Positions 17,162 to 26,417 of a stretch of DNA of 64,000 nucleotides are shown here, piece after piece. Each line of letters begins with the position of its first letter. Position 1 is the stretch's first letter. Below the pieces are notes generated by a model. The model made no database searches. It was not told the origin of the DNA and saw nothing but the letters and a program-made list of their open reading frames with translations. Source of the DNA: Halopseudomonas salina (GTDB lineage: Bacteria > Pseudomonadota > Gammaproteobacteria > Pseudomonadales > Pseudomonadaceae); the NCBI RefSeq assembly GCF_008641105.1, contig NZ_VTTI01000008.1, positions 1 to 64,000 of the forward strand, given 5' to 3'. Position numbers and translations under genes: made by a program.

Positions 17162-17404
17162 GCCTGCTCCTGAATCTGTGATCGTTACCTGCGTCGAGAC
17201 TGCGGATGATACCCGTCCAGCCCCGGCCCGGCAGCCTGTTTACACTGACTTGCATCAACTGAACCAACCATCTGACGGCAAACAGTAGCGCGGTTGGTCA
17301 GGTTCTGGTAGTTTTGCCGCCTTGCATGCCACTGGCTGCACCCTCAGGCCATCCGCGACGTGGGCCTGGCACAGAAAGATAGAGCAAAAAAGTGAGGGGT
17401 CCTC

Positions 17405-17848
17405 ATGCCCAGCAATGCCAAAGAAAAAAGTTCAATGTTGATCCGTGGGTTCGCACCCTATAAGGAAAAGAAAGGCGAAGAGTATATGAACGAGCAGCAG
17501 CTCGAGCATTTCGCCGCCATTCTCAACGGCTGGAAGCGCGAGCTGATGGAAGAGGTAGACCGCACCGTGCATCACATGCAGGACGAGGCTGCCAACTTCC
17601 CGGATCCGGCCGATCGCGCCAGCCAGGAAGAGGAGTTCAGCCTTGAACTGAGAGCCCGCGACCGCGAGCGCAAGCTGATCCGCAAGATCGATCAGACCCT
17701 CGAGCGCATCGAGGATGACGATTATGGGTTCTGCGATTCATGCGGTGTCGAGATTGGTATTCGTCGCCTTGAAGCGCGGCCAACCGCCACGCTATGCATC
17801 GACTGCAAGACGCTGGCAGAAATCAAGGAAAAGCAGGTAGGCAGCTGA
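17405..17848 (+). CDS. dksA: RNA polymerase-binding transcription factor DksA
   Basis: Binds the secondary channel of RNA polymerase and, with ppGpp, represses stable RNA promoters and activates amino acid genes. The 147 residues hold a long coiled coil with the acidic tip region DPADRA (about residue 73) and a C-terminal zinc finger CDSCG...CIDC. Helix rich in Arg/Glu lies between. The ATG is preceded by GAGGGG. A 5-bp hairpin (17393-17405) covers the ribosome site and first base of the ATG. gluQ follows after 83 nt, a classic linkage. Confidence 0.97.
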   Translation: MPSNAKEKSSMLIRGFAPYKEKKGEEYMNEQQLEHFAAILNGWKRELMEEVDRTVHHMQDEAANFPDPADRASQEEEFSLELRARDRERKLIRKIDQTLERIEDDDYGFCDSCGVEIGIRRLEARPTATLCIDCKTLAEIKEKQVGS

Positions 17849-17863
17849 TACGCCGCCTGTTAA

Positions 17864-17895
17864 CCAACCCTGCCCGTCATCGGCGCCAGGGTTGG
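17864..17895. repeat. Hairpin between dksA and gluQ
   Basis: Perfect 9-bp arms (17864-17872 and 17887-17895) enclose a 14-nt loop, 15 nt after the dksA stop. There is no U-tract, so it may tune read-through into gluQ, not stop it. Confidence 0.55.
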
Positions 17896-17931
17896 CAGCG
17901 TTCCTTTGCCTGCTGAAACAGGCCACCTGCC

Positions 17932-18828
17932 ATGACTTTCCAACAAGAACCCTACGTCGGCCGCTTCGCTCCGACCCCCAGCGGTCACCTGCATTTTGGC
18001 TCGCTGCTCGCCGCTCTCGCCAGCTACCTGGACGCACGCCACCAGCGTGGACGATGGCTTGTGCGTATGGAAGATCTGGATACTCCCCGCAACATGTCCG
18101 GCGCTGCAGAACACATACTGCAAACGCTAGAGGCCCATGGCCTGATCCGGGATGGCGACGTGCTAGTCCAGAGCCAGCAAACCGAACGTTATCAACAGCA
18201 GATCAATAGCTGGGTTGGCCAGGGCCTGGCGTATTACTGTAATTGTTCGCGGGCCGACCTCGCGGTATTTGGGGGCGTGTATCCCGGTACCTGCCGCGGG
18301 CGTAACCTGCCTCCCGCCGATGACCATGCGGTGAGGTTACGGGTAACAAATGACCCGATCGTTTTTACCGACCGCTTGCAGGGCAGAGTCACCCAACACC
18401 TGGAAAGCGAGATAGGCGACTTCGTGATCCGACGACGCGATGGTGTGGTTGCCTACCAGCTCGCCGTGGTAATGGACGATATAACCCAGGGCGTTACTCA
18501 TATTGTACGCGGCGCCGACCTCCTCGACTCAACGCCCAGGCAGCTGTGGATTTACCAGTTACTCCAGACTACCGCACCTGAATACCTGCATATTCCCCTC
18601 TTGATGACGCGGCGCGGGCACAAGCTCAGCAAGCGCCTGAATTCAGCTGCGATCGAAGACTCTCAGGCACCGGCGAGCCTCTACTCGGCCCTGCTGGCAC
18701 TCCGGCAACAGCCGCCCGCCGAGCTTCAGAACAGGCCGGTGGCCGAGGTCCTCGCCTGGGCAATCGAACACTGGCAGCCAGGCCAACTGCCCGCCGTGCG
18801 TGAAATCATGGTGCAAGACCCGCAATGA
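17932..18828 (+). CDS. gluQ: Glutamyl-Q tRNA(Asp) synthetase
   Basis: Attaches glutamate to the queuosine base in the anticodon of tRNA-Asp. The 298-residue protein is a truncated GluRS: catalytic core with the class I signature SGHLHFGSL (about residue 18), zinc site CNCSR...YPGTC, and KLSKR, but no anticodon-binding domain. This length is typical for GluQ. It lies downstream of dksA, its usual neighbour. Confidence 0.95.
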   Translation: MTFQQEPYVGRFAPTPSGHLHFGSLLAALASYLDARHQRGRWLVRMEDLDTPRNMSGAAEHILQTLEAHGLIRDGDVLVQSQQTERYQQQINSWVGQGLAYYCNCSRADLAVFGGVYPGTCRGRNLPPADDHAVRLRVTNDPIVFTDRLQGRVTQHLESEIGDFVIRRRDGVVAYQLAVVMDDITQGVTHIVRGADLLDSTPRQLWIYQLLQTTAPEYLHIPLLMTRRGHKLSKRLNSAAIEDSQAPASLYSALLALRQQPPAELQNRPVAEVLAWAIEHWQPGQLPAVREIMVQDPQ

Positions 18829-18952
18829 GCGAGCTCGCTGAACATCGCGGAGCTTGGCAAGCAAGGCCGGCCTGATTACCCTATTACCTCATTCAACCCG
18901 TCGCCGGTGGCGCTCGGGCAACCCACGGCAGTGCGCTGTCGTCGATCTCTGG

Positions 18953-19135
18953 ATGCCCATGTATATCTACCGCCTGGTACTCTTGCTGGTGATCGGCATA
19001 TACCTGTTCTCGCCCGCCATCATGGATTGGTGGATCGAGCCGCAGGGTGCCTGGTATCGCCCCTATATGCTCTGGTTGATCCTGATCATTGCCGGCATTG
19101 TGCTGCAGAGTCCGAAAGATGCCGATGAGCTTTGA
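18953..19135 (+). CDS. cbrX: CbrX-like small membrane protein
   Basis: A 60-residue protein with two hydrophobic segments (YRLVLLLVIGIYLFSPAI and YMLWLILIIAGIVL) around a polar WWIEPQG turn. A small gene of this kind precedes cbrA in Pseudomonas and has been described as cbrX, co-transcribed and translationally linked with cbrA. Here its last 11 nt overlap the cbrA start. The exact start is uncertain: ATGs at 18953 and 18959 are both possible and neither has a good ribosome site. Function is unknown; a partner of the CbrA transporter-like domain is possible. Confidence 0.75.
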   Translation: MPMYIYRLVLLLVIGIYLFSPAIMDWWIEPQGAWYRPYMLWLILIIAGIVLQSPKDADEL

Positions 19136-22070
19136 GCTGAGCCACCTGCTGCTGGTCAGCATCCTTTATCTACTCACGTTATTTGGCGTTGCCTGGGTAA
19201 CTGAAAGGGGCATGCTGCCGCGGGCGCTATTGCAGCATCCTGCGGTTTACACCCTGTCGCTGGGGGTTTACGCCAGTGCCTGGGCTTTCTACGGCACGGT
19301 CGGGCTGGCCTATGAGTACGGGTATGGGTTTCTTACCTACTATCTCGGCGTATGCGGTGCTTTCCTGCTGGCCCCGGTACTACTGGGACCCATCCTGCGT
19401 ATCACCCGCACGTACCAGCTCTCGTCCCTGGCAGACCTCTTTGCCTTCCGTTTCCGCAGCACCCTGGCTGGCACCCTGACGACACTGTGCATGCTGATTG
19501 GCGTGTTGCCACTGCTTGCGCTGCAGATACAGGCAGTCGCTGACTCGGTACAGATTCTCACCCAGGAGACCGGGCAGAATGCAGTGGCTCTGGGCTTTTG
19601 TGTACTGATTACCCTGTTCGCAATCCTGTTCGGCGCGCGTCACATTTCCACCCGGGAAAAGCATGAAGGCCTGGTCATGGCCATTGCCTTCGAATCCCTG
19701 GTCAAACTGGTCGCCATCGGCGCGGTAGGGCTGTACGCCCTTTACGGTGTTTTTGGCGGCCCAGCCGGCCTCGAGTCCTGGCTCGCCTACAATCAGCAGG
19801 CACTGCAAACATTGCACTCACCTCTGCAAGAGGGCCCCTGGCGCACCCTGCTTCTGGTTTTCTTCGCCGCCGCCATCGTCATGCCGCACATGTATCACAT
19901 GGCCTTTACCGAAAACCTCAACCCCCGGGCCATGGCCACGGCAAGCTGGGGGCTGCCCCTGTTCCTGTTGCTGATAAGCCTTGCCGTACCGCCGATTCTC
20001 TGGGCCGGCCTGCACTTGGGCATCCCCACCAATCCTGAATATTTCACCCTGGGTCTGGGTGTGGCTGCCGGGGCCGACTGGCTGACGCTGCTTGCGTTCA
20101 TCGGCGGGCTGTCAGCGGCCAGCGGCCTGATCATCGTGGTTACCCTGGCCCTTTCGGGCATGGTACTCAACCACCTGGTTTTGCCTGTCTACCAGCCCAG
20201 CGCCGAGAACAACATCTACCGCTGGCTGCTCTGGACCCGCCGCACGCTGATCGCGGCCATCATCATGGCCAGCTACGGCTTCTATCGTCTGCTTGGAGCT
20301 GAGCAGGACCTGGCCAATCTGGGTATTGCCTCCTTTGTCGCCACGGTTCAGTTTCTGCCCGGCGCGCTATCGGTTCTTTACTGGCAGCAGGCCAACCGCC
20401 GGGGCTTCATCGGCGGACTGATTGCCGGCATGCTGGTCTGGGCAATCACCCTGCTACTACCTCTTGTCACCGAGGTAACCGGACTGCAGATTCTCGGTCA
20501 GACACTGAGCTTCAATGCCGACACCTGGCATCTGGCAGCCATTGCCTCACTGGCCGCAAATATCTTCGCATTCACCAGCATATCGCTGTTCACCCAGCGC
20601 TCGCGCGAGGAACAGAGTGCAGCCGAAGCCTGTTCGGTGGATAACGTCAGCCGCCCACAACGCAGGGAGCTGATCGCCGATTCACCCCAGGAGTTCGCGC
20701 AACAGCTGGCCAAGCCGCTAGGCAACAAGACCGCGCAACAGGAAGTAGAACAGGCCCTACGTGATCTGCAGCTACCCTTCGACGAGCGCCGCCCCTACGC
20801 ATTGCGGCGTCTTCGCGACCGACTCGAAGCCAACCTGTCTGGACTGATGGGCCCCAGCGTCGCACAGGAAATCATCAGCACCTTCCTGCCCTTCAAGCTG
20901 GCCCGCGAGGGTTACATCACCGAAGACATTCACTTTATCGAGAACCGGCTGGAAGACTATCACTCGCGCCTTACCGGTCTGGCTGCGGAACTCGACGGTC
21001 TGCGGCGCTACCATCGTCAGACCCTGCAGGATCTGCCCATGGGCGTGTGTTCGCTGGCCAAGGATAACGAAGTGCTGATGTGGAACCGCGCCATGCAGGC
21101 ACTTACCGGCATCAGCGCGGAGAGCGTAGTGGGCTCACGCCTGGACGATATAGAAGCACCCTGGAACGAGCTGCTCGGACGCTTCGTCAGCGACCAGTCA
21201 GCCCATTTGCACAAGCAGAAACTTGTCGTAAAAGGACAGACGCAATGGCTGAACCTGCACAAGGCAGCCATTGACGAGCCTGGTAACGTTGTCAGCAGCG
21301 GCCTGGTATTGTTGATCGAGGATCAGACCGAGACGCAAATGCTCGAGGAGGAACTGATGCACTCCGAGCGCCTCGCTTCCATCGGTCGCCTCGCCGCAGG
21401 CGTGGCCCACGAAATAGGTAACCCGGTTACCGGTATCGCCTGCCTGGCGCAAAACCTGCGGGAGGAATCGGACCAGCCCGAGGCCAGGGAAATGGCCGAC
21501 CAGGTAATGGAGCAAACCCGACGCATTTCCCGAATTGTCCAGTCTCTGGTCAATTTTGCACACGTCGGCAGTCGCCACAATAACAGCAACGAGAGAGTCG
21601 ATCTGGCGAGCTGTACCAGCGAGGCCATTCATCTACTGTCACTCAATCGTCAGGGCCCCGAGGTTATTTATGTTAACCTCTGTAACCCCGAACATGTGGT
21701 CGCTGGTGATAGCCAGCGCCTGGTCCAGGTCCTGATAAACCTGCTGGGCAATGCCCGGGACGCCAGCAACAATGCCGACACGATTACCATTTCAACCCGG
21801 CAGAACGAGCATCAGGTCCTGCTGCATGTCGAGGATCAGGGCAGCGGAATAGACAAGGCGATCATGGATCGGCTGTTCGAGCCATTTTTCACCACCAAGC
21901 AACCAGGGACAGGAACAGGGCTCGGATTGGCACTGGTCTACTCGATTATCGAAGAGCACTATGGACAAATAACCATAGACAGTCCGGCAGATCCCATACT
22001 CCAGCGCGGCACGCGATTTATCATCACCCTGCCCCGCTACAGCGTTTTGAGCAACGGTGCCAACGCCTGA
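19125..22070 (+). CDS. cbrA: Sensor histidine kinase CbrA
   Basis: Sensor of the CbrAB system that controls use of amino acids and other carbon sources. The 981-residue protein has an N-terminal SLC5/sodium:solute-symporter-like domain with about 13 transmembrane helices (residues ~1-490), a short linker, a PAS domain (~620-730), and a kinase with His762 in VAHEIGNPVTG, N-box NLLGNARD, and G boxes DQGSGI and GTGTGLGL. The length agrees with known CbrA. I chose the ATG at 19125; 19089 and 19119 are in frame but inside cbrX. cbrB follows by 35 nt. Confidence 0.95.
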   Translation: MSFELSHLLLVSILYLLTLFGVAWVTERGMLPRALLQHPAVYTLSLGVYASAWAFYGTVGLAYEYGYGFLTYYLGVCGAFLLAPVLLGPILRITRTYQLSSLADLFAFRFRSTLAGTLTTLCMLIGVLPLLALQIQAVADSVQILTQETGQNAVALGFCVLITLFAILFGARHISTREKHEGLVMAIAFESLVKLVAIGAVGLYALYGVFGGPAGLESWLAYNQQALQTLHSPLQEGPWRTLLLVFFAAAIVMPHMYHMAFTENLNPRAMATASWGLPLFLLLISLAVPPILWAGLHLGIPTNPEYFTLGLGVAAGADWLTLLAFIGGLSAASGLIIVVTLALSGMVLNHLVLPVYQPSAENNIYRWLLWTRRTLIAAIIMASYGFYRLLGAEQDLANLGIASFVATVQFLPGALSVLYWQQANRRGFIGGLIAGMLVWAITLLLPLVTEVTGLQILGQTLSFNADTWHLAAIASLAANIFAFTSISLFTQRSREEQSAAEACSVDNVSRPQRRELIADSPQEFAQQLAKPLGNKTAQQEVEQALRDLQLPFDERRPYALRRLRDRLEANLSGLMGPSVAQEIISTFLPFKLAREGYITEDIHFIENRLEDYHSRLTGLAAELDGLRRYHRQTLQDLPMGVCSLAKDNEVLMWNRAMQALTGISAESVVGSRLDDIEAPWNELLGRFVSDQSAHLHKQKLVVKGQTQWLNLHKAAIDEPGNVVSSGLVLLIEDQTETQMLEEELMHSERLASIGRLAAGVAHEIGNPVTGIACLAQNLREESDQPEAREMADQVMEQTRRISRIVQSLVNFAHVGSRHNNSNERVDLASCTSEAIHLLSLNRQGPEVIYVNLCNPEHVVAGDSQRLVQVLINLLGNARDASNNADTITISTRQNEHQVLLHVEDQGSGIDKAIMDRLFEPFFTTKQPGTGTGLGLALVYSIIEEHYGQITIDSPADPILQRGTRFIITLPRYSVLSNGANA

Positions 22071-22105
22071 AGTCCATTCGGCAAGGCATCGAGCACGAGG
22101 AACCT

Positions 22106-23542
22106 ATGTCACATATCTTGGTTGTAGAAGATGAGGCAATCATCCGCTCGGCACTACGGCGCCTCCTTGAGCGGCACCAGTATCAGGTCAGCGAAGCTGG
22201 ATCCGTTGCCGACGCAGTTAACCAGTTCGATCTCGGCACCTTCGACCTGGTGATCAGCGACTTGCGCCTACCCGGTGAGCCCGGCACGGAAATGATTCGA
22301 CGAGCGCCCGACACGCCGGTGCTGATCATGACCAGCTACGCCAGCCTGCGGTCAGCCGTCGACTCGATGAAACTTGGCGCGGTGGATTACATAGCCAAGC
22401 CCTTCGACCACGAAGAAATGCTGCAGACCGTTGCCCGAATCATCAAGGACAGCCAGGAACGCCGTAACCCGCCCCAGGTCCAACCTGCGACAGACGCGGA
22501 GATTTCCAGCTCCTCCGCTACGCAACAACCTGCAGTCGCCAAGGGCTCGAGCATGGGAATCATTGGCACCAGCCCGCCAATGCAGCTCCTGTTCAAACGT
22601 ATCGGCAAAGTTGCACCTACCGATTCCACTGTACTCATTCAGGGTGAATCCGGCACCGGCAAGGAACTGGTTGCCAAGGCCCTGCACGAGCACTCGCGAC
22701 GAGCCAAGGCACCGATGATTTCCGTCAACTGCGCCGCCATTCCGGAAACCCTGATCGAGTCCGAGTTGTTCGGTCACGAGAAAGGCTCCTTTACCGGCGC
22801 TACTGCCGGTCGCACGGGTCTGGTTGAAGCTGCCGATGGCGGCACACTGTTCCTCGACGAGATCGGCGAACTACCCCTGGAAGCGCAGGCGCGTCTGCTG
22901 CGCGTACTCCAGGAAGGCGAGATACGCAGAGTCGGCTCTGTTCAATCTCACAAGGTAGATGTACGCCTGGTAGCAGCGACGCACCGCGACCTCAAGACAC
23001 TCGCGCGCCAAGGGCTGTTTCGCGAGGACCTGTATTACCGTCTCAACGTGATTGAACTTCGGCTTCCGCCGCTACGCGAGCGAGGCGAGGACATCATGCT
23101 CATAGCCGAAGCGCTGCTCGCACGCGCCGCGAAAAACATAAACCAGAGTGGTCTGCACTTCAGCGCAGAAGCCAAACAGGCCATCAGCCTGCATACCTGG
23201 CGCGGCAACGTCCGAGAACTGGAAAATGCAGTCGAGCGCGCGGCCATACTATGCGATGAGGACGAAATCTCTACAGAGCTTCTGGGCATAGAACTGGATA
23301 TCGAGCACGAGCGCGCGTCCCAGGCAGCGAATGCGCTGCAGACCATGAGCCATGAGCAGAGCGTCAGTAGCGAACCAACCGAAGATCTGTCGCTCGAAGA
23401 CTATTTCCAGCATTTCGTACTCGAGCATCAGGATCGAATGACCGAAACCGAGCTGGCCAATAAACTGGGCATCAGCCGCAAGTGTCTTTGGGAAAGACGG
23501 CAACGACTTGGTATCCCGCGTAAGAAAACCGCCAACTCCTGA
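22106..23542 (+). CDS. cbrB: Sigma54-dependent response regulator CbrB
   Basis: NtrC-family activator phosphorylated by CbrA. The 478 residues comprise a receiver domain (Asp52 in ISDLRLPG), a linker, an AAA+ ATPase with GESGTGKE (180-187), the sigma54-contact loop GSFTGA (227-232; usually GAFTGA), LFLDEIGEL, and a C-terminal Fis-type helix-turn-helix ([20 protein letters not shown]). Its main known target in Pseudomonas is the crcZ promoter, present 220 nt downstream here with inverted TGTTAC/GTAACA sites. Confidence 0.96.
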   Translation: MSHILVVEDEAIIRSALRRLLERHQYQVSEAGSVADAVNQFDLGTFDLVISDLRLPGEPGTEMIRRAPDTPVLIMTSYASLRSAVDSMKLGAVDYIAKPFDHEEMLQTVARIIKDSQERRNPPQVQPATDAEISSSSATQQPAVAKGSSMGIIGTSPPMQLLFKRIGKVAPTDSTVLIQGESGTGKELVAKALHEHSRRAKAPMISVNCAAIPETLIESELFGHEKGSFTGATAGRTGLVEAADGGTLFLDEIGELPLEAQARLLRVLQEGEIRRVGSVQSHKVDVRLVAATHRDLKTLARQGLFREDLYYRLNVIELRLPPLRERGEDIMLIAEALLARAAKNINQSGLHFSAEAKQAISLHTWRGNVRELENAVERAAILCDEDEISTELLGIELDIEHERASQAANALQTMSHEQSVSSEPTEDLSLEDYFQHFVLEHQDRMTETELANKLGISRKCLWERRQRLGIPRKKTANS

Positions 23543-23601
23543 GCTACCTCCCAGGTTCTGGCAAGCGCTTTGGCTCAACGCTTTTCGCTTGTCAGACAGA
23601 G

Positions 23602-23686
23602 TGTTACCCGTTAACCGATCCTAAACCGGGCAAGTGTTACCCCCAACCCGCCCCGCCGTAACACTTGTACGGGTTGATAGGTAACG
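23602..23686. promoter_or_regulatory. CbrB upstream activating sites for crcZ
   Basis: Two TGTTAC elements (23602-23607, 23635-23640) are followed by the inverted GTAACA (23658-23663) and GTAACG (23681-23686). The inner pair is separated by 17 nt. TGTTAC...GTAACA is the reported core of CbrB binding sites. The array lies about 75-160 nt upstream of the sigma54 promoter, as expected for an enhancer. Confidence 0.7.
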
Positions 23687-23760
23687 TCACCCGCCTATCA
23701 AGCCTTGAACAAAACACCATAAAATCCTAAGCTCTTGTTTTATAAAGGATTGCAAAAGTT

Positions 23761-23774
23761 GGCACGACGAATGC
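23761..23774 (+). promoter_or_regulatory. Sigma54 promoter of crcZ
   Basis: GG at 23761-23762 and GC at 23773-23774 are exactly 10 nt apart inside TTGGCACGACGAATGCTT, matching the -24/-12 consensus (TGGCACG-N4-TTGCW) well. The start is predicted at about 23786. Confidence 0.88.
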
Positions 23775-23785
23775 TTTATATCTGG

Positions 23786-24144
23786 CACAACAAAAATAAA
23801 AACCAAGCAAAACACAATAAAAATAAGATCTGACTACACACACAATAAAAACAAGACGTGAGAGTCGCAGCAAACTGATTTTTTTGGAGAATGTGTACTT
23901 GCCGTGCGGACAGGATGTCCGTCTGGATAGAAGAATAAAAGTTGCCTGAGCAACCCGACAATCCAGAGCCAATGATAGGCCTCGTGTTTTGACATAAGCT
24001 TCCAAAGCAATCCGTTTGTTTTGGGCAACCCGGGATGGGTAACCACTATAGCGGCGTTGCCGCTTCTGCCTAAAAAGAAAATCGCTGTTATAAAAACAAG
24101 AATAATAAAACCATTGGGGGGAGTGCATGCTCCCCTTGAGTTTA
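23786..24144 (+). ncRNA. crcZ: CrcZ-type Hfq/Crc-sequestering small RNA
   Basis: A roughly 360-nt RNA that titrates Hfq/Crc and so relieves carbon catabolite repression. It begins GCACAAC, like P. aeruginosa CrcZ, directly after a sigma54 promoter downstream of cbrB. At least five A-rich CA motifs are visible: near 23789-23799, 23811-23826, 23841-23855, 23930-23941 and 24092-24111. The region has no credible protein gene. The 3' end is taken at the hairpin 24118-24135. Length and site count resemble the known 350-410 nt CrcZ/CrcY RNAs. Confidence 0.88.
24118..24144 (+). terminator. Probable terminator of crcZ
   Basis: A 6-bp GC-rich stem (24118-24123 with 24130-24135) and 6-nt loop are followed by a weak T-rich tail (TTGAGTTTAT). 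It is the only good hairpin at the expected distance from the crcZ start. Confidence 0.5.
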
Positions 24145-24362
24145 TCTGCTTACCCCCTCCGTTATGCCCCAATTTCCGCACTTAATTTAATTTCCGAACC
24201 ATTCAGGCTAGAATGCACCAGTCAAGTCAGGCCAAGCGCTGACCCGAGCCTATCTGCGCGTTCAATACAGCGTAGAGCTCCTCTGTCCGTTACCCCTGAC
24301 ATTCATGCTCACTACAGCCCCATGAAACCGGGTTGAAAAATGCCGGTGGAAAGCCTGAACCT

Positions 24363-25742
24363 ATGATTCGTAAGTTGTTGAAGAAACTGCCAACGCCCTT
24401 TGGCCGTCAGGTCCACAGGCGCACAACGCCGTCGGTCATCCCCGCCAGTCAGCACAGCCTGCGGCGAGAACGGCTGAGCAAGAACGCAGTCAATGTCGTC
24501 GAACGGCTCCAGCAAGCGGGTTATCAGGCATTTGTTGTCGGCGGCTGTGTCCGCGACTCCCTGCTCAACATGTCCCCGAAGGATTACGATGTAGCCACCA
24601 GCGCTACCCCGGAGCAGGTACGAGCCACGTTTCGCAACGCACGACTCATCGGCAGGCGTTTCAAACTGGTGCATGTTCACTTTGGTCGTGAAATCATTGA
24701 GGTGGCCACCTTTCGCGCCAACCACGCGGATGACGAAGCAGGCGAACCCCAGAGCGACGACAAGTCCCGCCAAAGCGAGTCCGGCCGTCTGCTGCGTGAC
24801 AATGTCTACGGGAACTTCGAGCAGGACGCCCAACGTCGCGATTTCACCATCAATGCCCTGTATTACGATGTCAGCACAGGTTATATCCATGATTATGCCA
24901 ATGGCATGCATGATATACGTAATGGATTGATACGCCTGATTGGCGACCCAGAACAGCGCTACCAGGAAGACCCTGTGCGCATGCTGCGCGCCGTACGCTT
25001 CGCCGCCAAACTGGACTTCGAGATCGAACCGCACAGCGCCGCACCGATTCCGGACATGACCGATCTGCTGTTCGATATACCGCCTGCACGTCTGTTCGAC
25101 GAGTCGCTGAAACTACTGATGAGCGGCCAGGGCGAAAAGACGTTCGACCTGCTGCATTATTACTATCTGTTCGAGCCCCTGTTCCCGGATACCGAAGAAG
25201 CAATTGAAGCGAATCCGGATTACAGCCTGGCGCTGATCCGCCAAGCCCTGCGCAATACCGATGATCGCATTCGCGAAGGACGGCCCGTCACTCCGGCGTT
25301 TCTTTTCGCTGCCCTGCTGTGGCCAGCGCTCGCGCCACGCATCCAGGCTCTGGAAGCCCAGGGCATCCCGACCATACCGGCCCAGCAGCAGGCAGCCCAG
25401 GATCTGCTGACCGAGCAATGCCAGCATATTGCAATCCCCAAGCGGTTCAGCGTGCCCCTGCGCGAGATCTGGGATATGCAGCCTCGCCTCGAACGCCGCA
25501 GCGGCCGACGGGCCGACCAACTGCTCGAACATCCTCGCTTCCGTGCTGCCTACGACTTCCTGTTGCTGCGCGAAACAGCGGGCGAACAGACCGACGGCCT
25601 CGGTCATTGGTGGACCCTTTATCAGGAAGCCTCACCGGACCAGCGCCGCAAGATGATCAGCGCACTGGATGACAAGGCCGCCAGCCCAAAGCGCCCACGC
25701 AACCGCAAGAAGCGCAAACCCAGGACCTCGGCAGACTCATGA
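24363..25742 (+). CDS. pcnB: Poly(A) polymerase I
   Basis: Adds 3' A-tails that target RNAs for decay. The 459-residue protein has the class II nucleotidyltransferase head (VVGGCVRDSLL, DYDVATSATP with metal Asp residues, then RRFKLVHVHFG) and the RNA-binding RRD motif region QDAQRRDFTINALYYD. The basic tail (KRPRNRKKRKPR) is typical. I start at ATG 24363; the frame also opens with TTG at 24333, but the ATG aligns with known PcnB starts. It overlaps folK by 4 nt. Confidence 0.93.
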   Translation: MIRKLLKKLPTPFGRQVHRRTTPSVIPASQHSLRRERLSKNAVNVVERLQQAGYQAFVVGGCVRDSLLNMSPKDYDVATSATPEQVRATFRNARLIGRRFKLVHVHFGREIIEVATFRANHADDEAGEPQSDDKSRQSESGRLLRDNVYGNFEQDAQRRDFTINALYYDVSTGYIHDYANGMHDIRNGLIRLIGDPEQRYQEDPVRMLRAVRFAAKLDFEIEPHSAAPIPDMTDLLFDIPPARLFDESLKLLMSGQGEKTFDLLHYYYLFEPLFPDTEEAIEANPDYSLALIRQALRNTDDRIREGRPVTPAFLFAALLWPALAPRIQALEAQGIPTIPAQQQAAQDLLTEQCQHIAIPKRFSVPLREIWDMQPRLERRSGRRADQLLEHPRFRAAYDFLLLRETAGEQTDGLGHWWTLYQEASPDQRRKMISALDDKAASPKRPRNRKKRKPRTSADS

Positions 25743-26242
25743 GCCTGCGCTGTTACGTCGGCCTTGGCAGCAACCAGGCGGAGCCGGCAAAGCAATTGCA
25801 GCTCGCCTGCAAGGCGCTGGACGGTCTACCAGAAACCCGTTTGCTGAGCTGTTCGCAGCTATACCGGAGCAAACCCATGGGCCCCCAGGACCAGCCTGAT
25901 TATCTCAACGCAGTCGCCCTGATCGAGACCAGCCTCGCACCACTGCTCCTGCTGGACAAGCTGCAGCAAATCGAGCAACAGCAGGGTCGTGAACGCAAAG
26001 CCGAGCGCTGGGGCCCCCGCTCACTGGATCTGGACATGCTTCTGTACGCAAATCAGCAGATAGACACTGACCGCCTGCGGGTGCCTCACTACCACATGCA
26101 TGCCCGCCCTTTTGTGCTTTATCCCTTGGCTGAACTGGAGCCTGACCTGATAATGCCTGACGGCACTCCTTTGCAACACCTCTTGAAAAAATGCCCCCCG
26201 CTGGGCATAGAAGCCCTTGCTGATATGCCTGCACAAGGGTAA
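25739..26242 (+). CDS. folK: 2-amino-4-hydroxy-6-hydroxymethyldihydropteridine pyrophosphokinase
   Basis: Transfers pyrophosphate from ATP to the pterin alcohol in folate synthesis. The 167-residue protein shows YVGLGSNQ at the N-terminus, YRSKPMGPQDQPDYLNAV, and the ATP/Mg motif GPRSLDLDMLLY (about residue 91), all diagnostic for HPPK. Its ATG overlaps the pcnB stop (ATGA), a conserved pseudomonad arrangement implying translational coupling. Confidence 0.95.
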   Translation: MSLRCYVGLGSNQAEPAKQLQLACKALDGLPETRLLSCSQLYRSKPMGPQDQPDYLNAVALIETSLAPLLLLDKLQQIEQQQGRERKAERWGPRSLDLDMLLYANQQIDTDRLRVPHYHMHARPFVLYPLAELEPDLIMPDGTPLQHLLKKCPPLGIEALADMPAQG

Positions 26243-26302
26243 AAGATGTTTCCCGAAAACAGACACCAAGTTGCGCTCCACCATGCGCCTATGCACCAGG
26301 AC

Positions 26303-26308
26303 TATACT
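26303..26308 (+). promoter_or_regulatory. Possible -10 box upstream of panB
   Basis: TATACT, preceded by C to give CTATACT, lies about 110 nt before panB in the 175-nt gap after folK. No good -35 is seen at 16-18 nt; CTATACT is also the RpoS-preferred -10. Weak candidate only. Confidence 0.3.
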
Positions 26309-26417
26309 GCCGGCTATAACGTCAGGATCCTGAGCAACCAGAGCCCAGGCTGTGACACAATCCAGCCCAAGCCCAAACGCCCGACGCCTCGCCGAGGCCG
26401 AACCAATGGAATCAGCC

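Noticed and set aside
23727..24181. Open frames of 115-133 codons on the minus strand downstream of cbrB
   Set aside because: They lie within the CrcZ RNA, have no ribosome site or domain, and owe their length to the A/T-rich CA motifs on the other strand.
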